Positions 16,295 to 24,396 of a stretch of 64,000 nucleotides of DNA are shown here, in pieces; the stretch's first letter is position 1, and every line of letters begins with the position of its first letter. Below the pieces are notes generated by a model. It made no database searches, had not been told where the DNA came from, and saw only the letters and a list, made by a program, of their open reading frames with translations. Position numbers and translations under genes: made by a program. Origin of the DNA: Chitinophaga polysaccharea (GTDB lineage Bacteria > Bacteroidota > Bacteroidia > Chitinophagales > Chitinophagaceae); the NCBI RefSeq assembly GCF_902150045.1, contig NZ_CABFVU010000002.1, forward strand, positions 484,001 to 548,000, given 5' to 3'.

Positions 16295-17204
16295 GGTACT
16301 TGCCTATTTCTACATCATCCAATACAGCAATGGCATCGTCTACCAATACTGCCAGTGAACAGTACAGGGATACGAGATAAGAAGCAATGGCCTGATGGTT
16401 AATGCCCATAAAGCGTACGGATAAACCGGGCGATTGTTCACCGGGAAGATTAGGCTGGTATAATCCAACTACCCCTTGCCTGCTTTCTCCGGTACGCAGC
16501 AGAATGATCTTTGATTTGCCGTTTTCAACAGGCACTTTATCGGATGGGATCAACGGGATGCCACGCCATGTGATGAATTGGGAGCCAAACAGGGAAACGG
16601 TAGGTGGCGGAACGCCCCTCCGGGTACATTCACGGCCAAAAGCGGCAATGGTAAGCGGGTGCAGTAAAAAGAACCCCGGTTCCTTCCATACTTTGGTGAT
16701 GAGTTCATCCAGGTCGTCGGGCGTAGGGGCGCCGGTACGGGTTTTAATTCGCTGCGACGCTACTACGCTGTTCAGCAGGCCATACTCCTTATTGTTAATT
16801 AGTTCGCTCTCCTGGCGTTCCTTAATTGTTTCAATGATCAGCCGCAACTGTTCGCTGATCTGGTTGTAAGGTTTGCTGTAGAGGTCTGATACCCTGGTGT
16901 GTACATCCAGCACCGTGTTCACGGCGCTCAGGTTATACTCGCGGGGATTGTCGATGTAATCCACGTAGGTTTGGGGAAGCTCGCGTTCATCCCTTCCGGA
17001 GCAATCTACGGTTACATTGCTTTCATCTTTTACTTTGTTAAGCCTGTATACGCCCGATTCTACGGGGATCCAGCTCATTAACCGGGTTAGCCAGCGGGGA
17101 GTAATGCTGGACATTTGTGGTACCGTGCGGGTGGCAATTGCCAGTTGTCTTGCGGCAACGTCGCCAAGGGCAGTCTGTACTTTCTGTTGAGTTTCATCAG
17201 CCAT
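16281..17204 (-). CDS. Family 2A encapsulin shell protein (SrpI-like)
   Basis: An HK97-fold protein that self-assembles into a protein nanocompartment. The 307-residue length and sequence fit the family 2A (SrpI) group: an N-terminal arm (ATRTVPQMSSITPRWLTRLMSWIPVESGVYRLNKV), here split as the segments ATRTVPQMSSITPRWL and ESGVYRLNKV, an ERQESELINN E-loop-type stretch, GFFLLHPLTIAAFGRECTRRG, and a C-terminal SPGLSVRFMGINHQAIASYL. It is followed at once by its desulfurase cargo gene. The pair is the known sulfur-storage or redox-linked type of encapsulin operon; the physiological role here is inferred. Confidence 0.93.
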   Translation of the reverse strand: MADETQQKVQTALGDVAARQLAIATRTVPQMSSITPRWLTRLMSWIPVESGVYRLNKVKDESNVTVDCSGRDERELPQTYVDYIDNPREYNLSAVNTVLDVHTRVSDLYSKPYNQISEQLRLIIETIKERQESELINNKEYGLLNSVVASQRIKTRTGAPTPDDLDELITKVWKEPGFFLLHPLTIAAFGRECTRRGVPPPTVSLFGSQFITWRGIPLIPSDKVPVENGKSKIILLRTGESRQGVVGLYQPNLPGEQSPGLSVRFMGINHQAIASYLVSLYCSLAVLVDDAIAVLDDVEIGKYHEYK

Positions 17205-17421
17205 GGGGGATCAGTTTTTGAATTTTAAAAATGTAGTCTTGATTGCAGGGAAGAAAAATGTGTGGTGGCTCATTTTCCATTCTGCTGGTGGGTATAATGG
17301 AAGTTAAATTAAGCCTTTTTGTTTAATTATTGAGCCGGATTTTTTAACCGGAGAGCCCTGTAACGCGGAGAAGGGTTAAATACTGAAAACAGTGGGGAGA
17401 GAATGGGGAAATAACATCATA

Positions 17422-17458
17422 AAAACATGTGGCGGGTATGCTGCCCGCCACATGTTTT
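17422..17458 (-). terminator. Terminator after the NIPSNAP gene
   Basis: AAAACATGTGGCGGG pairs perfectly with 17444-17458 across a 7-base loop; a T run follows on the minus strand. It is immediately past the stop at 17460. Confidence 0.9.
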
Positions 17459-17459
17459 A

Positions 17460-18230
17460 CTAAAGGTCTGAATAGTCTGTTGGCCGCAGGAACAGGATAT
17501 CTGATTTTGATACATTGTGACTGTATTCTTCCATCGCTGAAAGGGCTTTCCATTTCGGATCTGCACTAAATGCCTTCCAGTGCTCATCACGGTCTTCCTT
17601 GTTATTGAAAGTGGTCATGTACATAAGGTTAGGCATGCGGGAGCCTGAAATAACAGTAGCATAAAATACCGCGTTAAAGTGAAGGTTCCGGAAAATGCCG
17701 ATTTCATCGCCGGTATTAAACATCTTTACTTTATTGATATGATACTTTTCGGAAGGGCTTTCATAACTCCGTAATTCGTATACCCGTTCCTGTTTGGGAG
17801 CCGTTAAGGAAGGCGCCTCCAGTACGGGCATCCCGGGAAATGCCTGTAGCAGGATGGATTCTATACGGGTGTAAGGAATATTGTTCCAGGCGGCATCTGT
17901 ATAATCTTTCCCGTTAGTGCTGAATGCTTTGCTGGATGCCAGGGTTTTATCCAGGTTAACAAATTGTTCGAGCGACTGGAAGGGAATCAGCACATAGATC
18001 CGGAGGTCGGCCGTATCAGGTGTAACCGGTTTGAAAACGCCGGCCTGTTTGATACCCGCCTGGTGCAGCGCGGGAAGAAATGCTTTTTCCAGGTAATTAT
18101 CTACCAAAGCTTCCTGTTCTTTTGTTTTCAGATGATAGATCTTGATCTGGTAAAATTGTCTTTCTTTGGCCGTGAGTGTAACGGAACAAAGTACCAGGAG
18201 TGCCATTAGCAATGTGGAATATATCTTCAT
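17460..18230 (-). CDS. NIPSNAP family protein, exported
   Basis: A 256-residue protein with a signal peptide (MKIYSTLLMALLVLCSVTLT, cleavage likely after TAK). Two NIPSNAP/ABM-type ferredoxin-like domains follow: the first with RQFYQIKIYHLK and LRIYVLIPFQS, the second with RVYELRSYESPSEKYHINKV, YATVISGSRMPNLMYMTTF and RDEHWKAF. Such proteins occur widely in Bacteroidota as periplasmic proteins without a proven role. It is a single-gene unit with a strong terminator; the encapsulin operon lies downstream of it on the same strand. Confidence 0.88.
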   Translation of the reverse strand: MKIYSTLLMALLVLCSVTLTAKERQFYQIKIYHLKTKEQEALVDNYLEKAFLPALHQAGIKQAGVFKPVTPDTADLRIYVLIPFQSLEQFVNLDKTLASSKAFSTNGKDYTDAAWNNIPYTRIESILLQAFPGMPVLEAPSLTAPKQERVYELRSYESPSEKYHINKVKMFNTGDEIGIFRNLHFNAVFYATVISGSRMPNLMYMTTFNNKEDRDEHWKAFSADPKWKALSAMEEYSHNVSKSDILFLRPTDYSDL

Positions 18231-18300
18231 AAAAATTAATTATATACCAGACAAAATACAGCAAATGGAGCAGGAATTATAGTGATGCTTTAGAATACTG

Positions 18301-18308
18301 TATTTTTG
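18301..18308 (+). promoter_or_regulatory. -7 box for the SUFU-domain gene
   Basis: TATTTTTG matches TAnnTTTG and ends 19 bases before the ATG at 18328. Confidence 0.5.
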
Positions 18309-18327
18309 CGGACTTAAAAATGTACTT

Positions 18328-19443
18328 ATGTCTGAGCCGGTTATGTTAATAGAACAGCCTAATAACAGAGGAACTTTATATGCCGTAGTGGAACAGGACG
18401 ACAGGGTAGCTTATTTTTACCTGTATCCTTCGGAATTACTGACCACTAAGTATTCCCCGCGCCCATGCTGGCTGCGGAACCTTGGCCCTGCGCCGGAAAA
18501 GAAAGACGTGGCTGCCATGAAAGAAGGGATGGCGCCTATGCTGGAAGCGGCCTACTGCCGGCATCCGCAAGGCAGTGAACCGCTGGAAAAAGAACGGATC
18601 ACCATTGTATGGATGGAAGAGGGAGATGGGGCAGCAGTATTATACGACAACGAAATACTGGGTGTAATACCCGGCTGGAGCCTTTATAATGATGAACATG
18701 CAGTGGCCTATGCTGCTGATTGTATAGGCGCCGGCGATAACGACCGGCTGATGCCATTGGGAAAACGCGGCGCTAACGCCATGTATGAACGGGTAGACCA
18801 GGCCATAGCTTTCTGGAAAGACTGGGAAGGTGAAGCCAGCCAGGCCTGGAGCATCCTGCAGGATCAATATATAAAGGCCTATGAGGCAGTATTCGGGCCT
18901 ATTCAGCAGTATTATGCTATTGATGGAGGGCAATGGCCGCCAATGGCACTGGGCAAATTTGAAAAAGATGACGTGGTGTACCTCCTCACCCTGGGAATAA
19001 GCATCCGCCCGATGCCCTGGGTGGAACTGCTGTACAACGACCGTTCCCCGGGATTCCGCCGCATGGAACTGGCGATGGCAGTTAGTAAAAAAGATTTTAC
19101 AGATAAAGAGATCATGGCGATGGCCGGCCTCATGTCCGGTATGGCAGACAGGCCCTGGAAACAGATCACCTGGCTCGGCGAAGGCCACACGGTAAGCTCG
19201 GATGAACTGCCGGAGCCTTTCGAAAGCGTGGTAGTGTCGTCGGCTTTGTATAATGGCCCCGCTATAGGGCTGCCGGAGGTATATGGCGATAAGGTGAACC
19301 TGTACTGGCTGGCGCCTATTACCAAACTGGAAAGGGAATATGCCCATTCACGGCCCAATGCAGGCTACGACCTGCTGGAGAAAATGATTCAACATAACCT
19401 GAGCCACCTCGTTACGCGGCGCGCGGAACTGCCATCGGACTAA
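18328..19443 (+). CDS. Suppressor-of-fused (SUFU) domain protein
   Basis: A cytoplasmic protein of 371 residues. The N-terminal 180 residues, with a DUF2314-like feel (IVWMEEGDGAAVLYDNEILGVIPGW, here noted as VLYDNEILGVIPGW), are not firmly assigned. The C-terminal half (about 185-365) fits the bacterial SUFU domain: YYAIDGGQWPP, VVYLLTLGISIRPMPWVELL, the LGEGHTVSSDELP segment, VNLYWLAPITKLEREYA and a final YDLLEKM. In bacteria this domain often occurs in polymorphic-toxin immunity proteins, but no toxin gene adjoins this one. It has its own promoter and terminator. Confidence 0.8.
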   Translation: MSEPVMLIEQPNNRGTLYAVVEQDDRVAYFYLYPSELLTTKYSPRPCWLRNLGPAPEKKDVAAMKEGMAPMLEAAYCRHPQGSEPLEKERITIVWMEEGDGAAVLYDNEILGVIPGWSLYNDEHAVAYAADCIGAGDNDRLMPLGKRGANAMYERVDQAIAFWKDWEGEASQAWSILQDQYIKAYEAVFGPIQQYYAIDGGQWPPMALGKFEKDDVVYLLTLGISIRPMPWVELLYNDRSPGFRRMELAMAVSKKDFTDKEIMAMAGLMSGMADRPWKQITWLGEGHTVSSDELPEPFESVVVSSALYNGPAIGLPEVYGDKVNLYWLAPITKLEREYAHSRPNAGYDLLEKMIQHNLSHLVTRRAELPSD

Positions 19444-19465
19444 CAGGGACCTCTTTTTTATACAT

Positions 19466-19491
19466 AACAGCCTGCTGTAAGGCAGGCTGTT
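19466..19491 (+). terminator. Terminator after the SUFU-domain gene
   Basis: AACAGCCTGC pairs with GCAGGCTGTT around a short loop, then a T-rich tail. Confidence 0.85.
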
Positions 19492-19595
19492 TTATTTACC
19501 GGTGGTGGAATTAGAGGTTTTTTGAGAAAAAGTTGAAATATTTTGTAACAAAATGATTCCATGGCCTACTAATCCGGAAAGAAAATCAAAAGCAC

Positions 19596-20456
19596 ATGAA
19601 AAACATCTTCAAAAATATTACAGCAGCAATAGTGGTAATCGCCGGCTTATCTGCGGGTAAAGCAGCTGCGCAGGATAAATCATTATTGTGGGAAATCAGC
19701 GGCAACGGGCTGGTTAAACCTTCTTATTTATACGGTACTATTCATATGATCTGTGAAAATGATTTTAAAGTAACGGAGAAGACAAAAAAGGCATTACATC
19801 AATCAGATCAGCTGGTCATAGAAGCCAATATCCTTGATCCCAATATCAACACGATTATGGCCAAAGCAATGACCACCGATGTGCCTTTAAGTAAAAGGTT
19901 GTCTGCCTCAGATTACCATATCGTGGATTCCATTATGAAAGCGAAATGTGGCGTACCATTGGCGCCGTTTGAAAACTACCAGCTGGTGGCGGCTATTTCA
20001 CTATTGGCCATGAAATCGTTTCCATGTGAGGAGCTTAAATCTTATGAAACTGCTTTTATAGAAATGGCGCAGGCAGATAAAAAGAATATCGGTTACCTGG
20101 AAGCATTGGAAGAACAGGTGGGATACCTGCTGAAATCCTATACCGACAAGCAGGTGGCAGACCAGGTAAAGGCTTTCGACAGCAGCAGCATAAACACTGA
20201 TAAACTGGTAACGGCCTATAAAGCAGAGGATCTGGGAGATATGTACGCGCTCCTTACCGCGCCTGATCAAATGGATGAAAATGCCATTCATTGGATGCTG
20301 GAAGTAAGGAATAAAAACTGGGTAGAAAAAATGCCCGGTATGATGAAACAGGAAAGTACTTTTTTTGCGGTAGGTAGCGCACACCTTGGAGGCCCCATAG
20401 GATTGATTAAATTATTAAAAGAGAAAGGATATACCGTTAAACCCATTTTGAACTAA
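19596..20456 (+). CDS. TraB/GumN family protein
   Basis: An exported protein of 286 residues with a signal peptide ending near KAAAQ. It has the two conserved motifs of the TraB/GumN (Tiki-like) superfamily: the early LYGTIHM at about 45-51 and the late FFAVGSAHLGG near residue 262, with the conserved glutamate in QLVIEANI. The superfamily contains proposed metal-dependent proteases; activity here is inferred. It is a single gene ending at a long palindrome. Confidence 0.9.
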   Translation: MKNIFKNITAAIVVIAGLSAGKAAAQDKSLLWEISGNGLVKPSYLYGTIHMICENDFKVTEKTKKALHQSDQLVIEANILDPNINTIMAKAMTTDVPLSKRLSASDYHIVDSIMKAKCGVPLAPFENYQLVAAISLLAMKSFPCEELKSYETAFIEMAQADKKNIGYLEALEEQVGYLLKSYTDKQVADQVKAFDSSSINTDKLVTAYKAEDLGDMYALLTAPDQMDENAIHWMLEVRNKNWVEKMPGMMKQESTFFAVGSAHLGGPIGLIKLLKEKGYTVKPILN

Positions 20457-20510
20457 AGCTATCACCTTTTGAAAAGCAAGGAAAAAGAATTTCTAAGGAA
20501 AATGAATAAC

Positions 20511-20689
20511 GCGGATGTTGTCTGACTCAGGATTAAACTGATTTGATTTTTTAAGATCTTATAAATGATTTAAAGGATTTGGGGAGATGTAAGCGAACCG
20601 CTTACATCTCCCCAAATCCTTTAAAATCCAAATAATCAAATCCAGGTAATCATTGTAATCAGTTTAATCGTGAGTCAGACAACATCCGC
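20511..20689. repeat. Long palindrome between convergent genes (family copy 2)
   Basis: The outer arms 20511-20529 and 20671-20689 are perfect 19-base inverted copies (GCGGATGTTGTCTGACTCA). The inner arms about 20570-20595 and 20599-20625 are also perfect, around an AAC apex. Between them the arms carry GATT words with small differences in spacing. The 179-bp element spans almost the whole gap between the convergent TraB and glycerophosphodiesterase genes, its right end touching the last codons of the latter. It shares the GATT-periodic arms and the GGGGAGATG-type core with 4841-5193. Confidence 0.85.
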
Positions 20690-20690
20690 A

Positions 20691-21587
20691 CTATTGCTGG
20701 TAGCTCCCTGCCAGCTTTACCAGTTTATCAGGTGCATTGGAAATAATTCCATCTACTCCCCAGGAGATCAGTTTTTTTAACTCGCTTTCATCATCTACCG
20801 TCCAGGGTATTACTGCTACTTTTTTATTGTGAGCCTCCTTTACCAGCTCTGGTGTTACCAGTTGATAGTTGGGACTGTAAATAGTTGGTATAAAACCGAG
20901 CTTTTCAATATTTGCGCTGAAGCTGTCTTTATTGCCTGTCAGCAAAGCCGTTTTCTGAGCAGGATAGCGGCGGTGCAACTCCTGGAGTGTACGGATGTCG
21001 AACGATTGAATTATAACACGCGCCGTTATTTTTTTCCTGTTGACAACTTCCATTACCCGGGCTACAAATTCTGCCGGACCAGGGTTGTAAATGCCATCCC
21101 CGTCCGGGGAGCTTTTGGTTTCCATGTTATAAAACACCGGCTTGAGATGATGTGCCTGTACATACGTCTCCACGCTGTCTATCAGATCGGTGAGCAGTGG
21201 CCGGTGAACCATCATTTTTTCCTGTTGGGGAAAACGGGGATGAGGTTTGGTGCCGGCATCATATTTCCGGATACTATCGTACGACATTTTATATAGCGCA
21301 AGACTTTTTTCTTCTTCTTTTGAGATATCCGAGCCATCCGGCTTACGCATAAATTCTGCCGACATATACGCGTCGTGCGATACTACTACCTGGTGGTCTG
21401 CAGTGATAATACAGTCCAGCTCCAGTGTTTTCGCGCCCAGCTTCACTGCATTGATCATAGCAGGGATTGTATTTTCCGGCATCAGTGCCATTCCACCCCG
21501 ATGTGCCTGTACATCTATTGATTGTTGTGCTGTTGCATTGCTGGTAAACAGGCCTACCAGAACAGCCAGAAATAAAGTACGTTTCAT
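20691..21587 (-). CDS. Glycerophosphodiester phosphodiesterase family protein
   Basis: Hydrolyses glycerophosphodiesters to glycerol 3-phosphate and an alcohol, here probably in the periplasm because a signal peptide precedes (MKRTLFLAVLVGLFTSNATA). The 298-residue product has the GDPD TIM-barrel signatures: AHRGGMALMPENTIPA with the catalytic His-Arg and Glu-Asn, KTLELDCIITADHQVVVSHD with the metal ligands and second histidine, and the C-terminal VIPWTVDDESELKKLISWGVDG, shown here as VIPWTVDDE and LISWGVDGI. It lies 41 bp after the GH97 gene in the same direction, so the two may be co-transcribed. Confidence 0.93.
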   Translation of the reverse strand: MKRTLFLAVLVGLFTSNATAQQSIDVQAHRGGMALMPENTIPAMINAVKLGAKTLELDCIITADHQVVVSHDAYMSAEFMRKPDGSDISKEEEKSLALYKMSYDSIRKYDAGTKPHPRFPQQEKMMVHRPLLTDLIDSVETYVQAHHLKPVFYNMETKSSPDGDGIYNPGPAEFVARVMEVVNRKKITARVIIQSFDIRTLQELHRRYPAQKTALLTGNKDSFSANIEKLGFIPTIYSPNYQLVTPELVKEAHNKKVAVIPWTVDDESELKKLISWGVDGIISNAPDKLVKLAGSYQQ

Positions 21588-21628
21588 GGTTGCAAAGTGA
21601 ATATAAATGGATTATCAGCAATGTTATT

Positions 21629-23584
21629 TTATTGTTGCTTCACAATTCTTGCTGCCCATCCGCCGCCAACATTCATTACTACGGGTACTTTTGAATGTTT
21701 GTCTACGATAATCTGTTCCATTTTATAATCCTGTCCGTTCCTGTCGGCGTTAATACCATCTTTCCAGATATGCATGGTATAGCTGCCATCCGGGAGGAAA
21801 GAGCAATCCAGCGTCAGGGTCCGCGGCGTGAAGTTAGTCATGCCACCTACGTACCAATCGCCGGAAGCAGCCTTGCGGGCCGTAAGTATATAATTGCCCA
21901 CACTGGCCTGCAAGGCAATAGTAGTATCCCATACACTGGGAACTGCCTGCAGGAACTGCATACATTCAGGTTCTTTGTAATAATGGGTAGGATTATCGGC
22001 CAGCATTTGCAGCGGGCTTTCATACACTACGTACATGGCCAGCTGATGGCAACGGGTACCGATGCTCATAGGGTTACTGAAATGAGGCGCCCAGTCTCTC
22101 TTTTGTGCGTTGAGCATGGCACCGGGCGTATAATCTGCCGGTCCTGCGGCCATACGGATAAAGGGGAAGGTAACATTATGGTCCGGCGCAATGGATTTAC
22201 TTTGATCGCCCTTGCTTTGTTCCAGTCCGTATACGCCTTCAAAGGAAATAACGTTGGGGTATGTACGTTGTAGTCCTGCCGGTTTATGCGCGCCATGAAA
22301 ATCAACCAGCATTTTATGTACGGCAGCGGCTTTAGCCACGCGTTCATAATACTGTACCATCTGTTGGTCGTCGCGTTGCATGAAATCGACCTTAATCCCT
22401 TTGATCTTCCATTTGGCAAAGAGATCCAGTGCTGCATCCAGCTGCTGATCCAGCGCCAGCCAGGTAGTCCACAGGATGATGCCTACATTTTTGGAAGCTG
22501 CATAGCGCGATAATTCCTCCATATCAATGTCCGGCACCGTTTTAAGAAGATTGCGGGTATCGCTCCAGCCTTCATCCAGCACTACGTATTCGAGGTTGTA
22601 TTTAGCGGCGAAGTCGATATAGTATTTGTAGGTGGCGGTATTGATGCCGGCACGGAAATCTACCTGGTAAATATTATTATCATTCCACCAGTCCCAGATG
22701 GCCTTACCGGGTTTCACCCAGCTATAGTCGCCGGCCGACGGCTCTGCGAGCTGATAGGGAAGTTCATTTACCAGCAGGTCTTTATCTTCTGGTGCAATCA
22801 TCACAATACGCCAGGGCAGTTGGGATGCGCCCTCTTTTTTAGCGATAAAGTTTTCCCTGCTTTCCACTTCTTCATCCCGGTCGGAAGTGATCTTTTTATT
22901 AATAGGGTAGTGAGGGAATACCACTTCCAATGTGTTGCTACCATTGCCTTGCAGCCACATGCCGGCATAATTAAGGAGGGCCGTTTCAGTGATCAGTAAT
23001 TTAATACCGTTTACACTGAACAGTGCCGGCAGGCTGGCCAGGCCTTTTTCACCACGGATGCTGTCTATGGTCAGTTTCTTATAAAGGCGCTCGTTATGGG
23101 AAAAGAACCCGCTTTCTACCGGGTACCAGGCGCTGTCTTTTGCCTGGAAGCCAAAGCCGGCCTGTTCATTTAGTACCTGCCAGTTGCCTTTGTTGTTAAT
23201 AAGCCAGCGCCATGCAATACCATTATTGTATGCCCGCCACTGTAGCGAGGTATGGTTTTTAAAATTGATCTGCAACTGGGTATAACGGTCTTCAATAAAC
23301 GTGCTTTTTTGTTTTACTACAGGGCGGAGGGTTTGTGTTACTGCCGATGTTTTGGTACCGGCCACTTTCCAGTTGCCGCCGGGACTAACGGAGGTGGCTA
23401 CACTAATAGTCGCCGGTTGTAGTAACAGTTTCCCGTTGTAGGATAAGGAATACTGTATACTATCCTTTACGGATATGCGTACGGTGGTTTTACCATCGGG
23501 CGATTGTAAGGTGTAATCCTGTGCTCCCGCTGTGATACCAGCGGTGATAGCTATCCAGGCAAGCATCCATCGTTTCAGATTCAT
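21629..23584 (-). CDS. Glycoside hydrolase family 97 protein
   Basis: A periplasmic alpha-glycosidase of 651 residues with a signal peptide ending in ITAGAQ. It has the three GH97 parts: an N-terminal beta-sandwich (to about 290), the TIM barrel starting near WDWWNDNN and a C-terminal beta domain (WYVGGMTNF). In the barrel are EYVVLDEGW, GIILWTTW and KGIKVDFMQRDDQ, with the aspartate near residue 400 in the position of the nucleophile of retaining GH97 alpha-galactosidases. GH97 also contains inverting alpha-glucosidases such as SusB, so the linkage is a prediction. No susC gene is adjacent. Confidence 0.93.
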   Translation of the reverse strand: MNLKRWMLAWIAITAGITAGAQDYTLQSPDGKTTVRISVKDSIQYSLSYNGKLLLQPATISVATSVSPGGNWKVAGTKTSAVTQTLRPVVKQKSTFIEDRYTQLQINFKNHTSLQWRAYNNGIAWRWLINNKGNWQVLNEQAGFGFQAKDSAWYPVESGFFSHNERLYKKLTIDSIRGEKGLASLPALFSVNGIKLLITETALLNYAGMWLQGNGSNTLEVVFPHYPINKKITSDRDEEVESRENFIAKKEGASQLPWRIVMIAPEDKDLLVNELPYQLAEPSAGDYSWVKPGKAIWDWWNDNNIYQVDFRAGINTATYKYYIDFAAKYNLEYVVLDEGWSDTRNLLKTVPDIDMEELSRYAASKNVGIILWTTWLALDQQLDAALDLFAKWKIKGIKVDFMQRDDQQMVQYYERVAKAAAVHKMLVDFHGAHKPAGLQRTYPNVISFEGVYGLEQSKGDQSKSIAPDHNVTFPFIRMAAGPADYTPGAMLNAQKRDWAPHFSNPMSIGTRCHQLAMYVVYESPLQMLADNPTHYYKEPECMQFLQAVPSVWDTTIALQASVGNYILTARKAASGDWYVGGMTNFTPRTLTLDCSFLPDGSYTMHIWKDGINADRNGQDYKMEQIIVDKHSKVPVVMNVGGGWAARIVKQQ

Positions 23585-24396
23585 CGTTTCAGTTTTTATA
23601 AAAGTTACGGGGCGGTCCCCGGCATGTTTGGTTCCGGGAAAGAGGGCGGTAAATTAGTCGTTATTTTATAAACTTTACATGATAAATTACAGACGGTATC
23701 TCCAAGGCCGTAACCTGTTATCTGTATTACGATAGTTGATAAATTGCCGTATTTTTTATGCATTGGCCGTATACCGGTAATACGCTGGCGCCCCATGAAT
23801 TGCCGGGTGAATAAGCATTTGTTTGCGGCCCGCTTTTACCTGGGATGCTTTTCCTTATTTTCCCGGCATGTTTTCAGATACAGGTATATTGAATGAGGTA
23901 TATATTTATTCTTGTTTTTAACTAGATAAATTTGCTGGTATTGCGATAAAGATATTGCTTGCAGGAGTTTGGAGTTTTCCGGGCCGGATACGCGTAAGAG
24001 AAGGGGCAATGTTTTTACAGCGGAGATATTTCTGACAGGAACAATGCATGGTTACAGGAGGGTAGCTTGGAAAGCCGTCGTCATGGGAATAACTACCATA
24101 GCGTATAACAGCCGGGGTATGTAACATTAGGCGTCCTATTCATATTATTATTTAACGGCAGAGCTCTTTTATTTCGTTGTATGGTGGCGTTATTTTTTTG
24201 CGGGGAGTGATTGAAATTCTGACACTTGTTGTATATTAGTTCCTGATAATAAAAGCCATGTTTATCTACTGTTGCGTGTTTAACCCGTTAATGGCAATAG
24301 CAGATATTAATTCCAGATTTCTGAAGTAGTTACCCAATATCATTTCTTTAGTGATAGAAAGGTAGTAACCATATTTAAAACCGTAAAAGCTGCGAA
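23585..24396. other. 812-bp non-coding gap upstream of the vgrG operon
   Basis: No convincing gene on either strand; the short open frames lack family resemblance and codon bias. It must hold the divergent promoters of the GH97 gene and the vgrG operon, but I see no exact TAnnTTTG box near either start. Confidence 0.6.

Noticed and set aside
23605..24127. Two minus-strand open frames of 63 and 69 codons between GH97 and vgrG
   Set aside because: No start context, no family resemblance, and a composition unlike the neighbouring genes.
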